Shown: positions 8,522 to 18,240, counted from the first letter of the stretch. The stretch: DNA of 64,000 nt from Bradyrhizobium sp. CCBAU 51765 (GCF_015291725.1 NZ_CP030038.1:7181001-7245000), one strand, 5' to 3'. A program made the numbers and translations. Notes: a model not told the origin generated them from the letters alone.

Positions 8522-9484
8522 CTAGCTTACGCGCTGACGGACCAACCGCCACAATCTCACCATGGCAAAGGTTCCGAGAAGCACGATCATCCAATTGACA
8601 ACCATGAGCGCGGCACCACGCCCGAAGGCGAGATTTTGAAAGGCCGTGATGTAGGCGCGAACCGAGAGCACGGAAGTACTGTCACCCGGCCCGCCCTGGG
8701 TTGTTCCGAAGATGATGTCAAACTGGTTGAGCGATTCGATCAGCCGAAATACCGCGGCGATCAGGATGTACGGCGCGATGAGCGGAAGCTCGATATGGAG
8801 GAACGTTGCCCAACCCCGCGCGCCATTGACCCGCGCGGCTTCTCTGACCTCATCGTTGATGCCCTGCAACCCGGCGAAGATGATGAGCGCAAAGAATGGT
8901 GTGTAAGTCCATATGTCGATGAGTAACAGTGAGAACATCGCCGTGCTGGCATCCGAAATCCATGCGAACCGTCCGATCCCAACGAGCGAAAGCAAATAGT
9001 TCAGGATCCCAATCTGCGGATCCATCATTGTGGTCCACATCAAGGCGACGCTCATTGGCGGCAGAACCAGGGGAAGGAGAATGACCGGCCGCATCAGCCG
9101 GGCAAGGAACACCCCACTTGCGAACAATTTGGCGAGCGCAAGCCCAAAGAACGCTTCGGCGAGCACGGCGGAGCAGGCATACGCCATAGTCGCCCGCACG
9201 CTGTTCCAGAAATCTTGGGTCTTGATTGCCACTTCATAGTTGGTGAATCCAATGAAGCGAACCACGGGACGGCCAAGCTTGAGATCGGTGAGTGATTGAA
9301 AGACCCCATAGAAAAACAGAAAAAGAAATCCAAGCAGGATGATGATTGCGGGGGCAATCGCAGCAAGGCTCCACCAGTCAAGAGCATTCTGCTCGGCCTT
9401 TTGCACCTGCTCGTTTTTGGACGAGGACAGCTGGTCGACCGATGATTGTAGCGTCACGATTGCGTCGATGCCTTGAAGGTCCAT
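8522..9484 (-). CDS. carbohydrate ABC transporter permease, MalF type
   Basis: The 320-aa protein has a roughly 35-residue hydrophilic N-terminus, six or more membrane segments and the EAA loop (VREAARVNGARGWATFLHIE). It is the partner of the MalG-type permease. It follows the binding-protein gene by 69 bases, enough space for a small processing or attenuation hairpin, as is common after highly expressed binding proteins. Confidence 0.9.
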   Translation of the reverse strand: MDLQGIDAIVTLQSSVDQLSSSKNEQVQKAEQNALDWWSLAAIAPAIIILLGFLFLFFYGVFQSLTDLKLGRPVVRFIGFTNYEVAIKTQDFWNSVRATMAYACSAVLAEAFFGLALAKLFASGVFLARLMRPVILLPLVLPPMSVALMWTTMMDPQIGILNYLLSLVGIGRFAWISDASTAMFSLLLIDIWTYTPFFALIIFAGLQGINDEVREAARVNGARGWATFLHIELPLIAPYILIAAVFRLIESLNQFDIIFGTTQGGPGDSTSVLSVRAYITAFQNLAFGRGAALMVVNWMIVLLGTFAMVRLWRLVRQRVS

Positions 9485-9553
9485 CGCTCACTTCTCAAAG
9501 GATACTCGGGCCTGGTGGGGGCGGCAAACCCCTTATGCCGCCCCTCAACCGCC

Positions 9554-10939
9554 TTACATGGAGGAGCGGATCTCGGAGGCGAGGTCGGTCAAAGTCGCCT
9601 TCACGTCCGCGCCGTTGACCATTTTCTGCATGGCGACTGCCCAGGCGTTCATTGCCTCGGCAAATCCTGCGCGCGGCGTAAAGGCCAATGCAGCCCTGTC
9701 CTGCACGATTTTGAAGGTATCCACGAAGTTCGTGAATTCCGGTTTAGTCGCGTAGTCGAGCCAAACCTTGTCGCTCCAGGTCGAGGCGCGCGGAGAGTTG
9801 ACGAGCTTCCCTGCGACGGCACCCTTGAGCTCGACCTGCTTTGACGTCGCCCACTGGATGAACAGCCAGGCTGCTCCCTTTTTTTGAGAGGCCGCATTCA
9901 TGGCCAGGGACCAGATCCAGATGTTCGATTCAAAATTCTTGCCGTTCGGAGCTCGCAGAGGGGGAGCGAATGCTATCTTGCCCGAAGCGGGCTTGCCGGC
10001 GACATCGTTCCAGAACCCGAACATGTTGGAATCGATCGCCATCGCTGTCCGACCCGAATTGATGCCATCGACCACCTGATACCAGTTGTCATTGGCAAAG
10101 GATTGAGCAGCGCACTTCTTGATCATCTCCACATAGTCCTGGTGGAAGGCGACGGACTCGGGCGAATCGAGACCAGTTTCTAATTTGCCGTCCTTGACGA
10201 CGAAGTCGTGCACACCGTAAGACTTGGCAATCGAGATGGCGGCCGTGTGGATGCTGCTCCAAAAGCGGACCCCCCGCACGCCCAGAGGTGTGATCGCCGG
10301 ATCCGCAGATTTCAGCTTCTCGCAAGCCGCGGACATTTCCGGCGGGGTTGTCGGAATCTTGATACCGTGCTTGTCCAGAATGTCCTTACGATAGAATAAT
10401 TGGATGTTTTCGAACCCGTGCGGGATAGCCCACACCTGACCCCCGCCCGCTTCGATTTGCCCGCCATTGACTTGCCACGTCAGCGCGTCACGCAATGCGG
10501 GGAAGAAGTCCTTGTAGTCATAGCTTGCCGAGGTGAGCTTTGGGTTGTTCAGATAGCGGTCGAGGGGCTCGAGTAGTTGACCGGGCGCGAGATCCCAAGC
10601 CGGCTGAATCCCCGTGCCGACGACGTCCCACGAGGCCGACTTCGTGCTCAGCTGGATTGTCAGCTTATTCCAGTAGGCGTCGTCCGGATAAAGCTCGGGT
10701 GTCACCTTGATGCCTGTCAAATTCTCGAACTCAGGCAGCTGTGCTGCAACGGCGTCAGCATACGGATGGATGTCGTAAGCCCACACGATCGAAGAGCCCT
10801 CGAACTGGCGCCAGTTGATTTCCTGCGCTTCGGTCTGGTCGAAAGATGTGGCCGCACCGGCCAAGAGAGTTGAGCAAATCAGAGCGGTTTTGACAAAATG
10901 AGCCGAATGGCCGCCCAAAGCGGCTAGCGTCCTTGTCAT
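9554..10939 (-). CDS. extracellular sugar-binding protein of ABC importer
   Basis: The 461-aa protein starts at the ATG at 10939, preceded by a strong GGAGGGA ribosome site. A long signal peptide (hydrophobic core VKTALICSTLLAGAA) ends near residue 38. The mature part, with WAYDIHPYADAVAAQLPEFE and the later DAYWNKLTIQLSTKSASWDV, is typical of cluster 1 solute-binding proteins. It captures the substrate in the periplasm and is the first gene of the eight-gene operon. The candidate operator lies about 115 bases upstream. Confidence 0.9.
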   Translation of the reverse strand: MTRTLAALGGHSAHFVKTALICSTLLAGAATSFDQTEAQEINWRQFEGSSIVWAYDIHPYADAVAAQLPEFENLTGIKVTPELYPDDAYWNKLTIQLSTKSASWDVVGTGIQPAWDLAPGQLLEPLDRYLNNPKLTSASYDYKDFFPALRDALTWQVNGGQIEAGGGQVWAIPHGFENIQLFYRKDILDKHGIKIPTTPPEMSAACEKLKSADPAITPLGVRGVRFWSSIHTAAISIAKSYGVHDFVVKDGKLETGLDSPESVAFHQDYVEMIKKCAAQSFANDNWYQVVDGINSGRTAMAIDSNMFGFWNDVAGKPASGKIAFAPPLRAPNGKNFESNIWIWSLAMNAASQKKGAAWLFIQWATSKQVELKGAVAGKLVNSPRASTWSDKVWLDYATKPEFTNFVDTFKIVQDRAALAFTPRAGFAEAMNAWAVAMQKMVNGADVKATLTDLASEIRSSM

Positions 10940-11054
10940 TAGTCCCTCCTCTGGCTCTTTGGCCTGCAAATTCACGTGCCCTGCTCTTCCAAGGCCGCGA
11001 GTGTTGGAAACGCTAACCGTCATTTTCCGCCCATATGCACCCATTCAGATCGAA

Positions 11055-11074
11055 GTTGGGTAACATTGGGTAAC
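11055..11074. promoter_or_regulatory. tandem TTGGGTAAC repeat, candidate operator of sugar operon
   Basis: TTGGGTAAC occurs twice with a 10-bp period (TTGGGTAACATTGGGTAAC) upstream of the binding-protein gene. It matches the repeat at 1571-1588. Relative to the operon it is in reverse orientation, which a dimeric Fis-type regulator could tolerate. Binding by the regulator at 2201-3976 is inferred. Confidence 0.45.
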
Positions 11075-11089
11075 TCAAGAAAGCAGCAT

Positions 11090-12370
11090 CACATGATCAA
11101 TGCAGGCGCATGTTCAGACCCCGCGAAGCCACCCCGCAAAGAAGGGCCGATCCCCGCCACTGCTCGCGCTTTTTCATCAGTAGCTGGTCCAAATGCTCTA
11201 CTGATTCCACCGCTCGACAGACGCGGCGAACTTGTTCTCGACAGACGACAACTCGCTGCAAATAACGACCCATTGTCGCAACCTTTCGCAATCTCCCACA
11301 CCGACGATCTGTCTCGCGACTGACCGAACGGCGGTGCGATAGGCGTCCCTCCCGCAGCGTGGGAAGTGTCTGACTTACTTTCCTCGAAGCAACTGCTGAT
11401 GCAGGACGATGGGGTTGCCCAATCAGCGACAGCACCTTCCCTCGAATTTCTAAAGAATGGTGATGCGGCTGCTCGTCTCGATATTGCACGCGTGGTCGAT
11501 GTGCTAAGTGGTCGCGTTTCGCTTCTCGATCTCCGCATGCGCCTCGGGGACGAGGTCTTCCACTTTGTGCACGGCGCAGACGGCTGCGACGATTTGCATC
11601 CGTTGCATCATCTGGTTTGGTCAAGGATCGCATTCACTATTGGATTTGTTCATCCGACCAACACGGGCGCCGATGCTGCAAGCTAGCTTGCGCTGCAGAA
11701 GGCGTCCTTCGACCGGTGTGGATATGCCGCTGGAAGAGACCATGCGTATGATCCGAGGAAAGTCGCCGCCTGATCGCCCTTGATTTTACCGTTTCTGGAT
11801 TGAACGAGGGCGGAAAGCAAAACGCGGATTAATTGAAAAGCTTCGCCCAAGCCTGGAGACCAAGCTTAAGGGCACCGTTGAGCTTGGCGCCGATATTGGC
11901 ATGAACGTGATGGGCGATGTCGTCGTCAGCCAGAGCGAGAGCCCGGACGCGTTCAAACATTCTGGAACGATTGGGTAAATCTGCTTTTCATCGTGTTCGA
12001 GAAGCGTCCGCAAATCCGGCAACAGCTTCGCGCGCTGCACATTCATACTAGGTTGCATGCGGCGCTGCGATGGAAAGCGCGGCGTTTTACCAGCGAAGAC
12101 TTGCATGATATTGAGCACGCGTCGGCTGCGCTGGCTTATTGCCTGGCTTTCTTCACTGAAGATGGACTGCACTCCACTCTCGTGGCAATCAACTGTTAGT
12201 GCCGGCGTGCCTCTGACACTGCGGGTGCTATCGAGTTTCTAAAGCAGACCGAGACTGAACTTCAGGCTAGTGCGCGAGCATAGCAGCGGCTATTTGCTCT
12301 TCCTCTTTGGCGCCGCGGTTCTCGCTTCCTTCCTCGGCTTCGGCTTTGCCTGCGCTTTGGAAAAGCTCTC
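11090..12370. other. degenerate stretch without supported gene
   Basis: Several overlapping frames up to 178 codons exist on both strands (for instance 11097-11633 on minus), but none has a recognisable motif or a convincing start and they exclude each other. The pattern fits decayed genes or insertion-element scars at the edge of the sugar operon. Confidence 0.4.
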
Positions 12371-12374
12371 TTTT

Positions 12375-12611
12375 TCACCGTTTCGAGGGCTCCCGCTCGG
12401 ACGCGGCATCGGACTCCTTGGGTTCGCGCAGCATGCGTGGCGCATTCTTCTTCGGCTGCTTCAGCATGAAGTCGGCGACCTCCGGGATGGAGTTTTGGAG
12501 GATCTGCGCCGGAAGGGTCTGAGCTTGGTCTTCAGCCCAGTCGTCCGCCCTAAGGGCTTGCTCTAGCAAGCCCTTAAAACTCTTCTGGAAAACGTCCCGA
12601 TCGTCAGCCAT
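12375..12611 (-). CDS. small charged hypothetical protein
   Basis: A 78-aa frame beginning MADDRDVFQKSFKGLLEQAL with an ATG start, an amphipathic helical first half and a Lys/Glu/Ser-rich tail. I do not recognise the family. The composition looks like a soluble protein rather than a shadow frame, but there is no neighbour to support it. Confidence 0.35.
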   Translation of the reverse strand: MADDRDVFQKSFKGLLEQALRADDWAEDQAQTLPAQILQNSIPEVADFMLKQPKKNAPRMLREPKESDAASEREPSKR

Positions 12612-12879
12612 TGGATGCCGGGGGTGATGCCTTGACGAGCCCGCTCAGCTTTCCAACGCCGCGGTCATCGCCGCCATCAGCGCCGCGCATATCGTCATTA
12701 GCCCTGCGACTTGCTCAATCGCGAGCCGGTCTGTCACGAGCTTCAGTTTTGCAGTACCCGATGCCGCCAGTACCTGCGGCTGTTTGCTCCTATATCCCTA
12801 GCGGAGGGCTCCTCTTCCGAATGAGGACACAAGCGCTTCAATCTTGATGATCGGCAGAGCTCGAAGCGTTACACCGCGC

Positions 12880-13491
12880 TCAAAGCTTTTGGCTAAGAGA
12901 TTTATAGTAGCGGTGTTGACCCGAGCCTGCTGGATGCTCGAATTGAAAGCAACCCGCGAAATTCTCGATCGCCTGCATTACCCCTTTAAGTGATGGCGCC
13001 GTGAAGGCGTGGGCCTGCCCCGTAGACCAATGCGAGAGGTAGTTGCTCACGATCGTCGCCACCGAAGTGGGGAGGCCGGCGAGCTGGGCGGGCTCCAGGA
13101 CCAGGCGTCCGGCCGCGTCATGGAGGTCGACGGCTGCCTTGATGGCGTCTATAAGGTTTTTTGCCATTTGCTTGTCGTCATTGAAGGCAATGCCGATGGG
13201 CACGGGAATGCCGACCCTCGAGATGACCTCCTCGAGTTTGAACTCGAAGTACTGCCTGATCCGAGGCGCGGCATCGTCGGTGTTTCCGGTATCGAGAAAG
13301 GCGTGAGTCGCGTCGCGAATCTTGTGGATTACGCCGGACTGCGGAAGCACCGATGTTCGCGTGGTGCCCTGAATGCACTGATGCCACCAACCGCCCTCGT
13401 TCGCACTCGTGTTGAAAAAGCTTCTCCAGGACTGTGTCATGGCTACGCAGGATGACCTGAGGACCACCTGGGACTGATCTGAGGCCGGCAA
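12880..13491 (-). pseudogene. C-terminal remnant of an SMC/AAA-like ATPase gene
   Basis: Up to 203 codons. From residue 18 (MTQSWRSFFNT) the product reads like the C-terminal part of a large ATPase-type protein (KIRDATHAFLDTG, RIRQYFEFKLEEVISRV, FTAPSLKGVMQAIENFAGC, RYYKSLSQK). No Walker motif is present, so the N-terminal part is missing. The open frame begins 3 bases from the left end of the IS3 element at 13494, so insertion or an associated deletion probably removed the rest. The family call is by resemblance only. Confidence 0.5.
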
Positions 13492-13554
13492 ACTGGACCA
13501 TTTTTGGCTAGAGTTCTCGCTGCCGAACCCTTCGGCTGGGAGGAGCGATGGACC

Positions 13555-13821
13555 ATGAAGGCCTCGAAGTTTTCAGACGCCCAGAAGGCGTTCATCCTGA
13601 AACAGGGCAACGACGGGGTCGCGGTGGCGGAGATCTGCCGTAAGGCCGGGATCAGCCAGGCGACCTACTTCAATTGGAAGAAGAAGTATGACGGGCTGTT
13701 GCCGACCGAGATGCGTCGGCTGAAGCAGCTCGAGGAGGAGAACGGCAAGCTGAAGAAGCTGGTCGCGGACCTGTCGCTCGACAAGGAGATGCTGCAGGAC
13801 GTGATCCGCCGAAAGCTATGA
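13555..13821 (+). CDS. IS3-family transposase OrfA
   Basis: An 88-aa helix-turn-helix protein (FSDAQKAFILKQ, VAVAEICRKAGISQATYFNW) with a leucine-zipper-like tail (MRRLKQLEEENGKLKKLVAD). It recognises the element ends. The start at 13555 follows an AGGAGCG ribosome site. Its TGA overlaps the OrfB ATG as ATGA, which allows coupled translation or frameshift fusion. Confidence 0.93.
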   Translation: MKASKFSDAQKAFILKQGNDGVAVAEICRKAGISQATYFNWKKKYDGLLPTEMRRLKQLEEENGKLKKLVADLSLDKEMLQDVIRRKL

Positions 13822-14657
13822 AGCCTGGTCGGAAGCGCATGCTGGTCGACGCGGTCCGCAGCGAATGGCAGGTCTCGATCCGCCGGGCCTGTGACGCTCT
13901 CGAATTTGACCGCTCGACCTACCACTACAAGTCCCGTCGCCCTGGCCAGGCTGCCCTCGAACAGAAGATCAAGGAGATCTGCCATGTTCGTATTCGCTAC
14001 GGTTATCGTCGTGTTCACGTCCTGCTGCGTCGTGAAGGCTGGCGCCATGGCCAGAACAAGACGCGGCGCATCTATCGCGAATTGGGCCTGCAATTACGCA
14101 GCAAAACGCCCAAGCGCCGGGTCAAGGCCAAGCTGCGCGATGATCGCAGGCCGGCGACGCGATCGAACGAGACCTGGGCGATGGACTTCGTCCATGACCA
14201 GTTGGCGACCGGACACAAGCTGCGCGTGCTCACGATTGTCGATACCTTCTCCCGCTTCTCGCCAGCGCTGGCGCCACGGTTCACCTTCCGCGGCACCGAT
14301 GTTGTGGAGGTGCTGGAAAGGGCCTGCAAGGAAGTGGGATTCCCGGCAACGATCCGCGTCGATCAAGGCAGCGAGTTCGTGTCCCGCGATCTTGACCTCT
14401 GGGCCTACCAGCGCGGTGTCACCCTGGACTTCTCGCGGCCCGGTAAGCCAACCGACAACGCGTTCATTGAGGCCTTCAACGGCCGCTTCAGGGCCGAATG
14501 CCTCAACGCCCACTGGTTCCTGTCCCTTGCGGACGCCCAGCAAAAGGTGGAGACTTGGCGCAGATACTACAATGAAGAGCGGCCCCATGGCGCGATCGGC
14601 AATCGACCGCCGATTTTGCTGCAAAACCACGTCGGCGCATCCAGCTCGCCAACGTGA
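13818..14657 (+). CDS. IS3-family transposase OrfB (DDE integrase)
   Basis: The 279-aa catalytic subunit has the rve/DDE core: first Asp in TWAMDFVHDQL, second in IRVDQGSEFVSRDLD and the Glu in NAFIEAFNGRFRAECLN, followed by the usual YYNEERPHGAIGNRPP. An N-terminal helix-turn-helix (SIRRACDALEFDRSTYHY) precedes it. All three catalytic residues are present, so the element may still be active. Confidence 0.94.
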   Translation: MKPGRKRMLVDAVRSEWQVSIRRACDALEFDRSTYHYKSRRPGQAALEQKIKEICHVRIRYGYRRVHVLLRREGWRHGQNKTRRIYRELGLQLRSKTPKRRVKAKLRDDRRPATRSNETWAMDFVHDQLATGHKLRVLTIVDTFSRFSPALAPRFTFRGTDVVEVLERACKEVGFPATIRVDQGSEFVSRDLDLWAYQRGVTLDFSRPGKPTDNAFIEAFNGRFRAECLNAHWFLSLADAQQKVETWRRYYNEERPHGAIGNRPPILLQNHVGASSSPT

Positions 14658-14658
14658 T

Positions 14659-14860
14659 CACGGCGAAAAACTCTAGTTCTGAATGGTCCAAAGTTCGGCC
14701 TCGCTGCACACGGCGAAAAACTCTAGTTCTGAATGGTCCAAAGTTCGGCCTCGCTGCATCACGGCGAAAAACTCTAGTTCTGAATGGTCCAAAGTTCGGC
14801 CTCGCTGCATCACGGCGAAAAACTCTAGTTCTGAATGGTCCAAAGTTCGGCCTCGCTGCA
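14659..14860 (+). repeat. four tandem copies of a 50-51 bp unit containing the IS3 right end
   Basis: Units begin at 14659, 14709, 14760 and 14811, each starting CACGGCGAAAAACTCTAG and carrying TTCTGAATGGTCCA plus about 20 bases of outside sequence (AAGTTCGGCCTCGCTGCA). The copies are almost identical, differing mainly by one base in period. Every copy thus carries a full right inverted repeat of the element. Slippage or repeated one-ended events could have made it. Confidence 0.95.
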
Positions 14861-14951
14861 GCGGAGAGACGACCCTACCGATTCGTGGAGGAGATTTCGC
14901 GGCTCACGTCAGTTAGCTTGCTGGCTGTTAGTGACTTTGGAGATTTCCTCG

Positions 14952-15395
14952 ATGTTGATTGTTGAAACTATTTTGAAGCCGGACCAGTTTGGCGGGATTG
15001 GACTTTTCTCCGCGACTCGTTTGCCTAAAGGCTCATTACTTTGGATTCACAACCCGATCGTTGACATTGCGGTGACGCGCGAACAATACGAAGCTCTAGC
15101 TCCAACATTTCAAGCTCTACTTGATAAGCATGCCTATCCGAGAGACCACAAGGTTAATGACGGTGTCATAGAGTATAATGCTGACAACGCTCGCTTCATG
15201 AATCACAGCAGTCATCCAAACACATATCAAGACGATCATTGCAGAATTCTCACAGCCCGCGACGTACAACCCGGTGAAGAACTGACTTGCGATTACTTGT
15301 CCTTCGACCCAGGCTGTGACTTATCGTGGAACAAGGAGTTATTGCCGATCTCCAGCTCCTGCTTTCAAAGCTTGGAGCCGGCTCCGACAGGTTGA
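14952..15395 (+). CDS. stand-alone SET-domain protein (putative lysine methyltransferase)
   Basis: A 147-aa single-domain protein. The SET motifs are clear: GGIGLFSATRLPKGSLLW near the start, NARFMNHSSHPNT (the conserved RFxNHS core that binds S-adenosylmethionine) near residue 80 and VQPGEELTCDYL (ELTxDY) near residue 115. No signal peptide or extra domain is visible. SET proteins are mainly eukaryotic, and bacterial ones include secreted host-chromatin modifiers, but housekeeping-like bacterial copies also exist. I chose the ATG at 14952; the frame to 14835 runs into the IS repeat array. Base composition is more AT-rich than the neighbouring transposase. Confidence 0.85.
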   Translation: MLIVETILKPDQFGGIGLFSATRLPKGSLLWIHNPIVDIAVTREQYEALAPTFQALLDKHAYPRDHKVNDGVIEYNADNARFMNHSSHPNTYQDDHCRILTARDVQPGEELTCDYLSFDPGCDLSWNKELLPISSSCFQSLEPAPTG

Positions 15396-15798
15396 TCATG
15401 CGGCGTACGCGTTGTTCTAGTGATTCGGTGAGCAGCTCTCGACAACTTAAAAATGCTCGCCGTCCAATCGCGCGGCCGAGCAGCGTCGCTTTTGGGCCGG
15501 ACTCGCGACGTTCAGGGCGTTACACGCTGTAATCGCGTGAAAAAGCAGTTAATGACGCCGCAACTCTGCATGTGAAACTTGTTTTTTAAGTGATTTCACC
15601 GGGGCGAGTGTGTGAAGCTGCTTTGCACCTGTCAGCTACGGCACCGGACGTGTCTGCAAAAAAGGTTGGCACGGAAGCGAGTTGATGTGATTGCTTATTG
15701 ACCCGAGATTCGACGCTTCGAAGTAGGCGCATAGTAGTCCCCCCAACTGCGCTCTGCTCGCCCCGAATAGTTTTAGGATCGAGGCTCTCTGAAATCTG

Positions 15799-16350
15799 AT
15801 GCCGTCCAAGCTGACAGGATTGAAAAGACGGCTGGGGAAGAGCCTTGCCGCGAGTCAGGATGTGCTCAGGCGATTCACGTGGGAGATCAGAGCCATTAAT
15901 GTGTGTTTGGATGACCTTCGGTCTTTCCAGGCGCATGCGCTGGGCATTGCTGCACCACAAATGATGATCTTGATGGCATTGATCGACTTGGAACACGGCG
16001 ACGGTGTTCCGGTCAACGTGGTTGCAAAGTTAATGAAGGTTGAGTCGGCCTTCATTACGAAGCATTCGAAACAGCTTGAGGATAAGCGATTCGTGCGACG
16101 CGAGCGCTGCGCGAACGATGCACGAATCGTCCACCTGTCGCTAACAGACAGTGCTCGCAGAGGACTTGCGAGCATCGCGGCTCAGCAGGAGGAACTCGAT
16201 GAGTTTGTTTCTGGTTATCTCGATATTGCGGAATTTGCCAAGCTGGCTAGTTGCCTTAGCGGAGTCAGGCAACGACTGGAAAAGGCGCGCCTGCACGCCG
16301 CGTTAAAGATGCAAGAACCTTCAAGAGAGCAGCAGCTGCGGGACGCTTAA
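15799..16350 (+). CDS. MarR-family transcriptional regulator
   Basis: A 183-aa protein with a MarR-type winged helix: GIAAPQMMILMALIDLEHGD, then VNVVAKLMKVESAFITKHSKQLEDKRFVRRER (recognition helix and wing start) and NDARIVHLSLTDSARRGL. It is longer at the N-terminus than the usual 140-150 residues. It stands alone between degenerate stretches, so the target is unknown. An ATG at 15799 is used; the ribosome site is weak. Confidence 0.85.
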   Translation: MPSKLTGLKRRLGKSLAASQDVLRRFTWEIRAINVCLDDLRSFQAHALGIAAPQMMILMALIDLEHGDGVPVNVVAKLMKVESAFITKHSKQLEDKRFVRRERCANDARIVHLSLTDSARRGLASIAAQQEELDEFVSGYLDIAEFAKLASCLSGVRQRLEKARLHAALKMQEPSREQQLRDA

Positions 16351-16710
16351 CGGGTCAACAACTTGAGACTGTGAGCCTACTCCCTGCGAGCGCACCCAAA
16401 TTCTGGATCGGGAGCTTGGATTTACGCTGCTGCTCTGCAACAGCTCGAGCCGGCGCCGAATGATCAAATTCCTCCAAGCTACGGCGACAGCATGCTGAAG
16501 GAGCAATACGCCCTCAGAAGCTCCGGCTGTTGCTACTTCGGATCAGGTCGCACCCGAGCGATGCACACTGCGCCGTCGGAGCCTTCGGACCTAACGCTCT
16601 GCGACGTAGCGATTTGCCTCGACTCTAGCAATCGTCTCTGCATCTTGCTCGGTGCGCCGACGATAAGCGATAACTCTGCTGCATTTGGCCAATGCTTTGC
16701 TTGGAGGCGC

Positions 16711-16754
16711 GGTGTTCTACGAGGGGTGTTCTACGAGGGGTGTTCTACGAGGGC
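16711..16754. repeat. three tandem copies of a 15-bp unit
   Basis: GTGTTCTACGAGGGG is repeated almost perfectly three times. The surrounding 16360-17120 segment has no supported gene; the 177-codon frame across the repeat shows no domain. This looks like recent slippage in non-coding DNA. Confidence 0.8.
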
Positions 16755-17126
16755 GCCCCAGAGCGCTATCCGCTATTCTCGACAGCTCGTCGCCTCGTTC
16801 TCGGCCGCAACTTGGACTAATCGGAATATGACTTCGCCGTCGAATGTGAGGACAACTGATCGAGATGCCTTCATTTTGGAGGTGGCAGCACCGTACATGG
16901 TTGCTCGATGCGTCTCTTCCGATAAGAACGCTTTGTTTTGCAGCCGACCGCGACGTGGGATCGAATTGCGGCAGTATCATCCTCGATCTCTTACAGCAGA
17001 GAAGCAGGGATTTTTAGATAACTAGGCCTCTACGGATAGTCGGGCGTATTTGAGAGCCATGGCACTACGTTAACAAGCGCGCCGGATCGAGCGCATCCTG
17101 TTCTTGCATTTTTATAGCAATTTCAC

Positions 17127-17618
17127 ATGACCCCTATTGAAGCAATCAAACGTTGGTACGTGTCCCTGGACGACGAACTTCAAACAGACATCGCGTATAT
17201 GTTCGTATCTCTCACGCTGGGGGATTGCCAATTTTCGCCTGCTGCAGCCGTTCGAAGACTGCTGCAATGGTTCGACCTTCGCAGCGCGGGCTCGGAACAT
17301 GAGGGCGCGTTAGCGGCGGTCGTGTTTCGCGCCTCGTTCGAATACATGTTTGCCGACCGCTTCACGGGCGCGGGGTGGACCTTTCCCGAGCAATTGTTCA
17401 AAGAAGTGATCCGCGAGGCTGCTGAAGGGAAAGAGGCAAGCAAGATCGCAACGACGGCATTTCGATTGCTCCGGAACATTCCGGACCGAAAAATGAAATG
17501 GAGGCAGGCTGGTGAGAATTGGAATGCCTTGGTCAACTCGGTACTCAACGACGATGCGCTGAAGCAATGGACGCACGACCAATTCCTGGCGAGCGACTTC
17601 GGGCCGACGCAAGACTGA
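17127..17618 (+). CDS. hypothetical protein, 163 aa
   Basis: An ATG-started frame with a sensible soluble composition (MTPIEAIKRWYVSLDDELQT..., later FPEQLFKEVIREAAEGKEAS and NWNALVNSVLNDDALKQW). It is mostly helical, with no signal peptide, membrane segment or motif I recognise. There are no co-oriented neighbours. The steady amino-acid texture argues for a real gene rather than a shadow. Confidence 0.5.
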   Translation: MTPIEAIKRWYVSLDDELQTDIAYMFVSLTLGDCQFSPAAAVRRLLQWFDLRSAGSEHEGALAAVVFRASFEYMFADRFTGAGWTFPEQLFKEVIREAAEGKEASKIATTAFRLLRNIPDRKMKWRQAGENWNALVNSVLNDDALKQWTHDQFLASDFGPTQD

Positions 17619-17699
17619 AAATAGCAGGAAATACCGCGTCGAGCGCCGATCCGGAATGAAATTAAGTGAGACCAGGCAGCGCGAGGATTGGAACGGCAA

Positions 17700-18240
17700 C
17701 TTCTAAAGAGAGTAGAACGGCCACCGAGAGGCTCCCCAAAAGGGCACCGCCGCGACAGCAAAATACAGTGATCCAACCAATGGCCGATCACCTTAGTGGC
17801 ATGTGGCGATATAGCAGCGCAACAAGCAGGATAGCGGCCATTGCAAAGGCTCAAGCGCCGGATTTCTGCAGGGAATTGGCGCCTAGCGGCCGAGAGCATC
17901 CATACTCGGGCAGCCAATCAGAGCAGTGGGCCGCGCTCAGCGCACAGCGACCGTTGCCGATCTGCTTACGGCGGCCCGCCCAAATCGAGAGCCGCAGCCG
18001 GCCCACTGATGTTAAGACATATCGCCTGACTTTTCGGCGTCTTGGAGGGCTGTCTTGATGAATCTCCGCTCAGCCACCGCTTCGAACGGATGTTATACTC
18101 CTCATTGTCTGTGGCGGAGAAGCACAGGGCTTTGGGGATCCGCGGGGCTTGGCCGGCAGCCGAGAAAAGGCGTTCCAGCCCAGAATAGGTGAACGAACGG
18201 CAACAGGAGCCAAACCCGCCGCTTGCCGTACCAGCAAATC
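17700..18240. other. stretch without supported gene
   Basis: Frames here are short, arginine-rich and overlapping, as expected for GC-rich non-coding DNA. No repeat, RNA or promoter signal was recognised. Confidence 0.4.

Larger units (their letters stand above)
13494..14690 (+). mobile_element. IS3-family insertion sequence
   Basis: About 1.2 kb bounded by imperfect inverted repeats: left TGGACCATTTTTGGCTAGAG at 13494-13513, right CTCTAGTTCTGAATGGTCCA at 14671-14690. It contains two overlapping transposase frames in the IS3 arrangement, both apparently intact. No clear 3-bp target duplication is seen, and the right end lies in a tandem array (14659-14860), so the true outer end could be the fourth copy at about 14842. 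Confidence 0.9.

Noticed and set aside
11097..11633. 178-codon minus frame
   Set aside because: Arg/His-rich composition, no motif, and it competes with other frames of similar length; typical of GC-rich non-coding DNA.
14659..14860. Regular ~51-bp repeats considered as a CRISPR array
   Set aside because: The units are directly adjacent with no variable spacers, and each contains an IS3 terminal repeat.
14908..14930. Possible tts box in front of the SET-domain gene
   Set aside because: The TCGAAAG core is missing; match is limited to GTCAGTT and a later GGCT.
16492..17025. 177-codon plus frame
   Set aside because: It runs through the 15-bp tandem repeat, has no recognisable domain and an unlikely composition.
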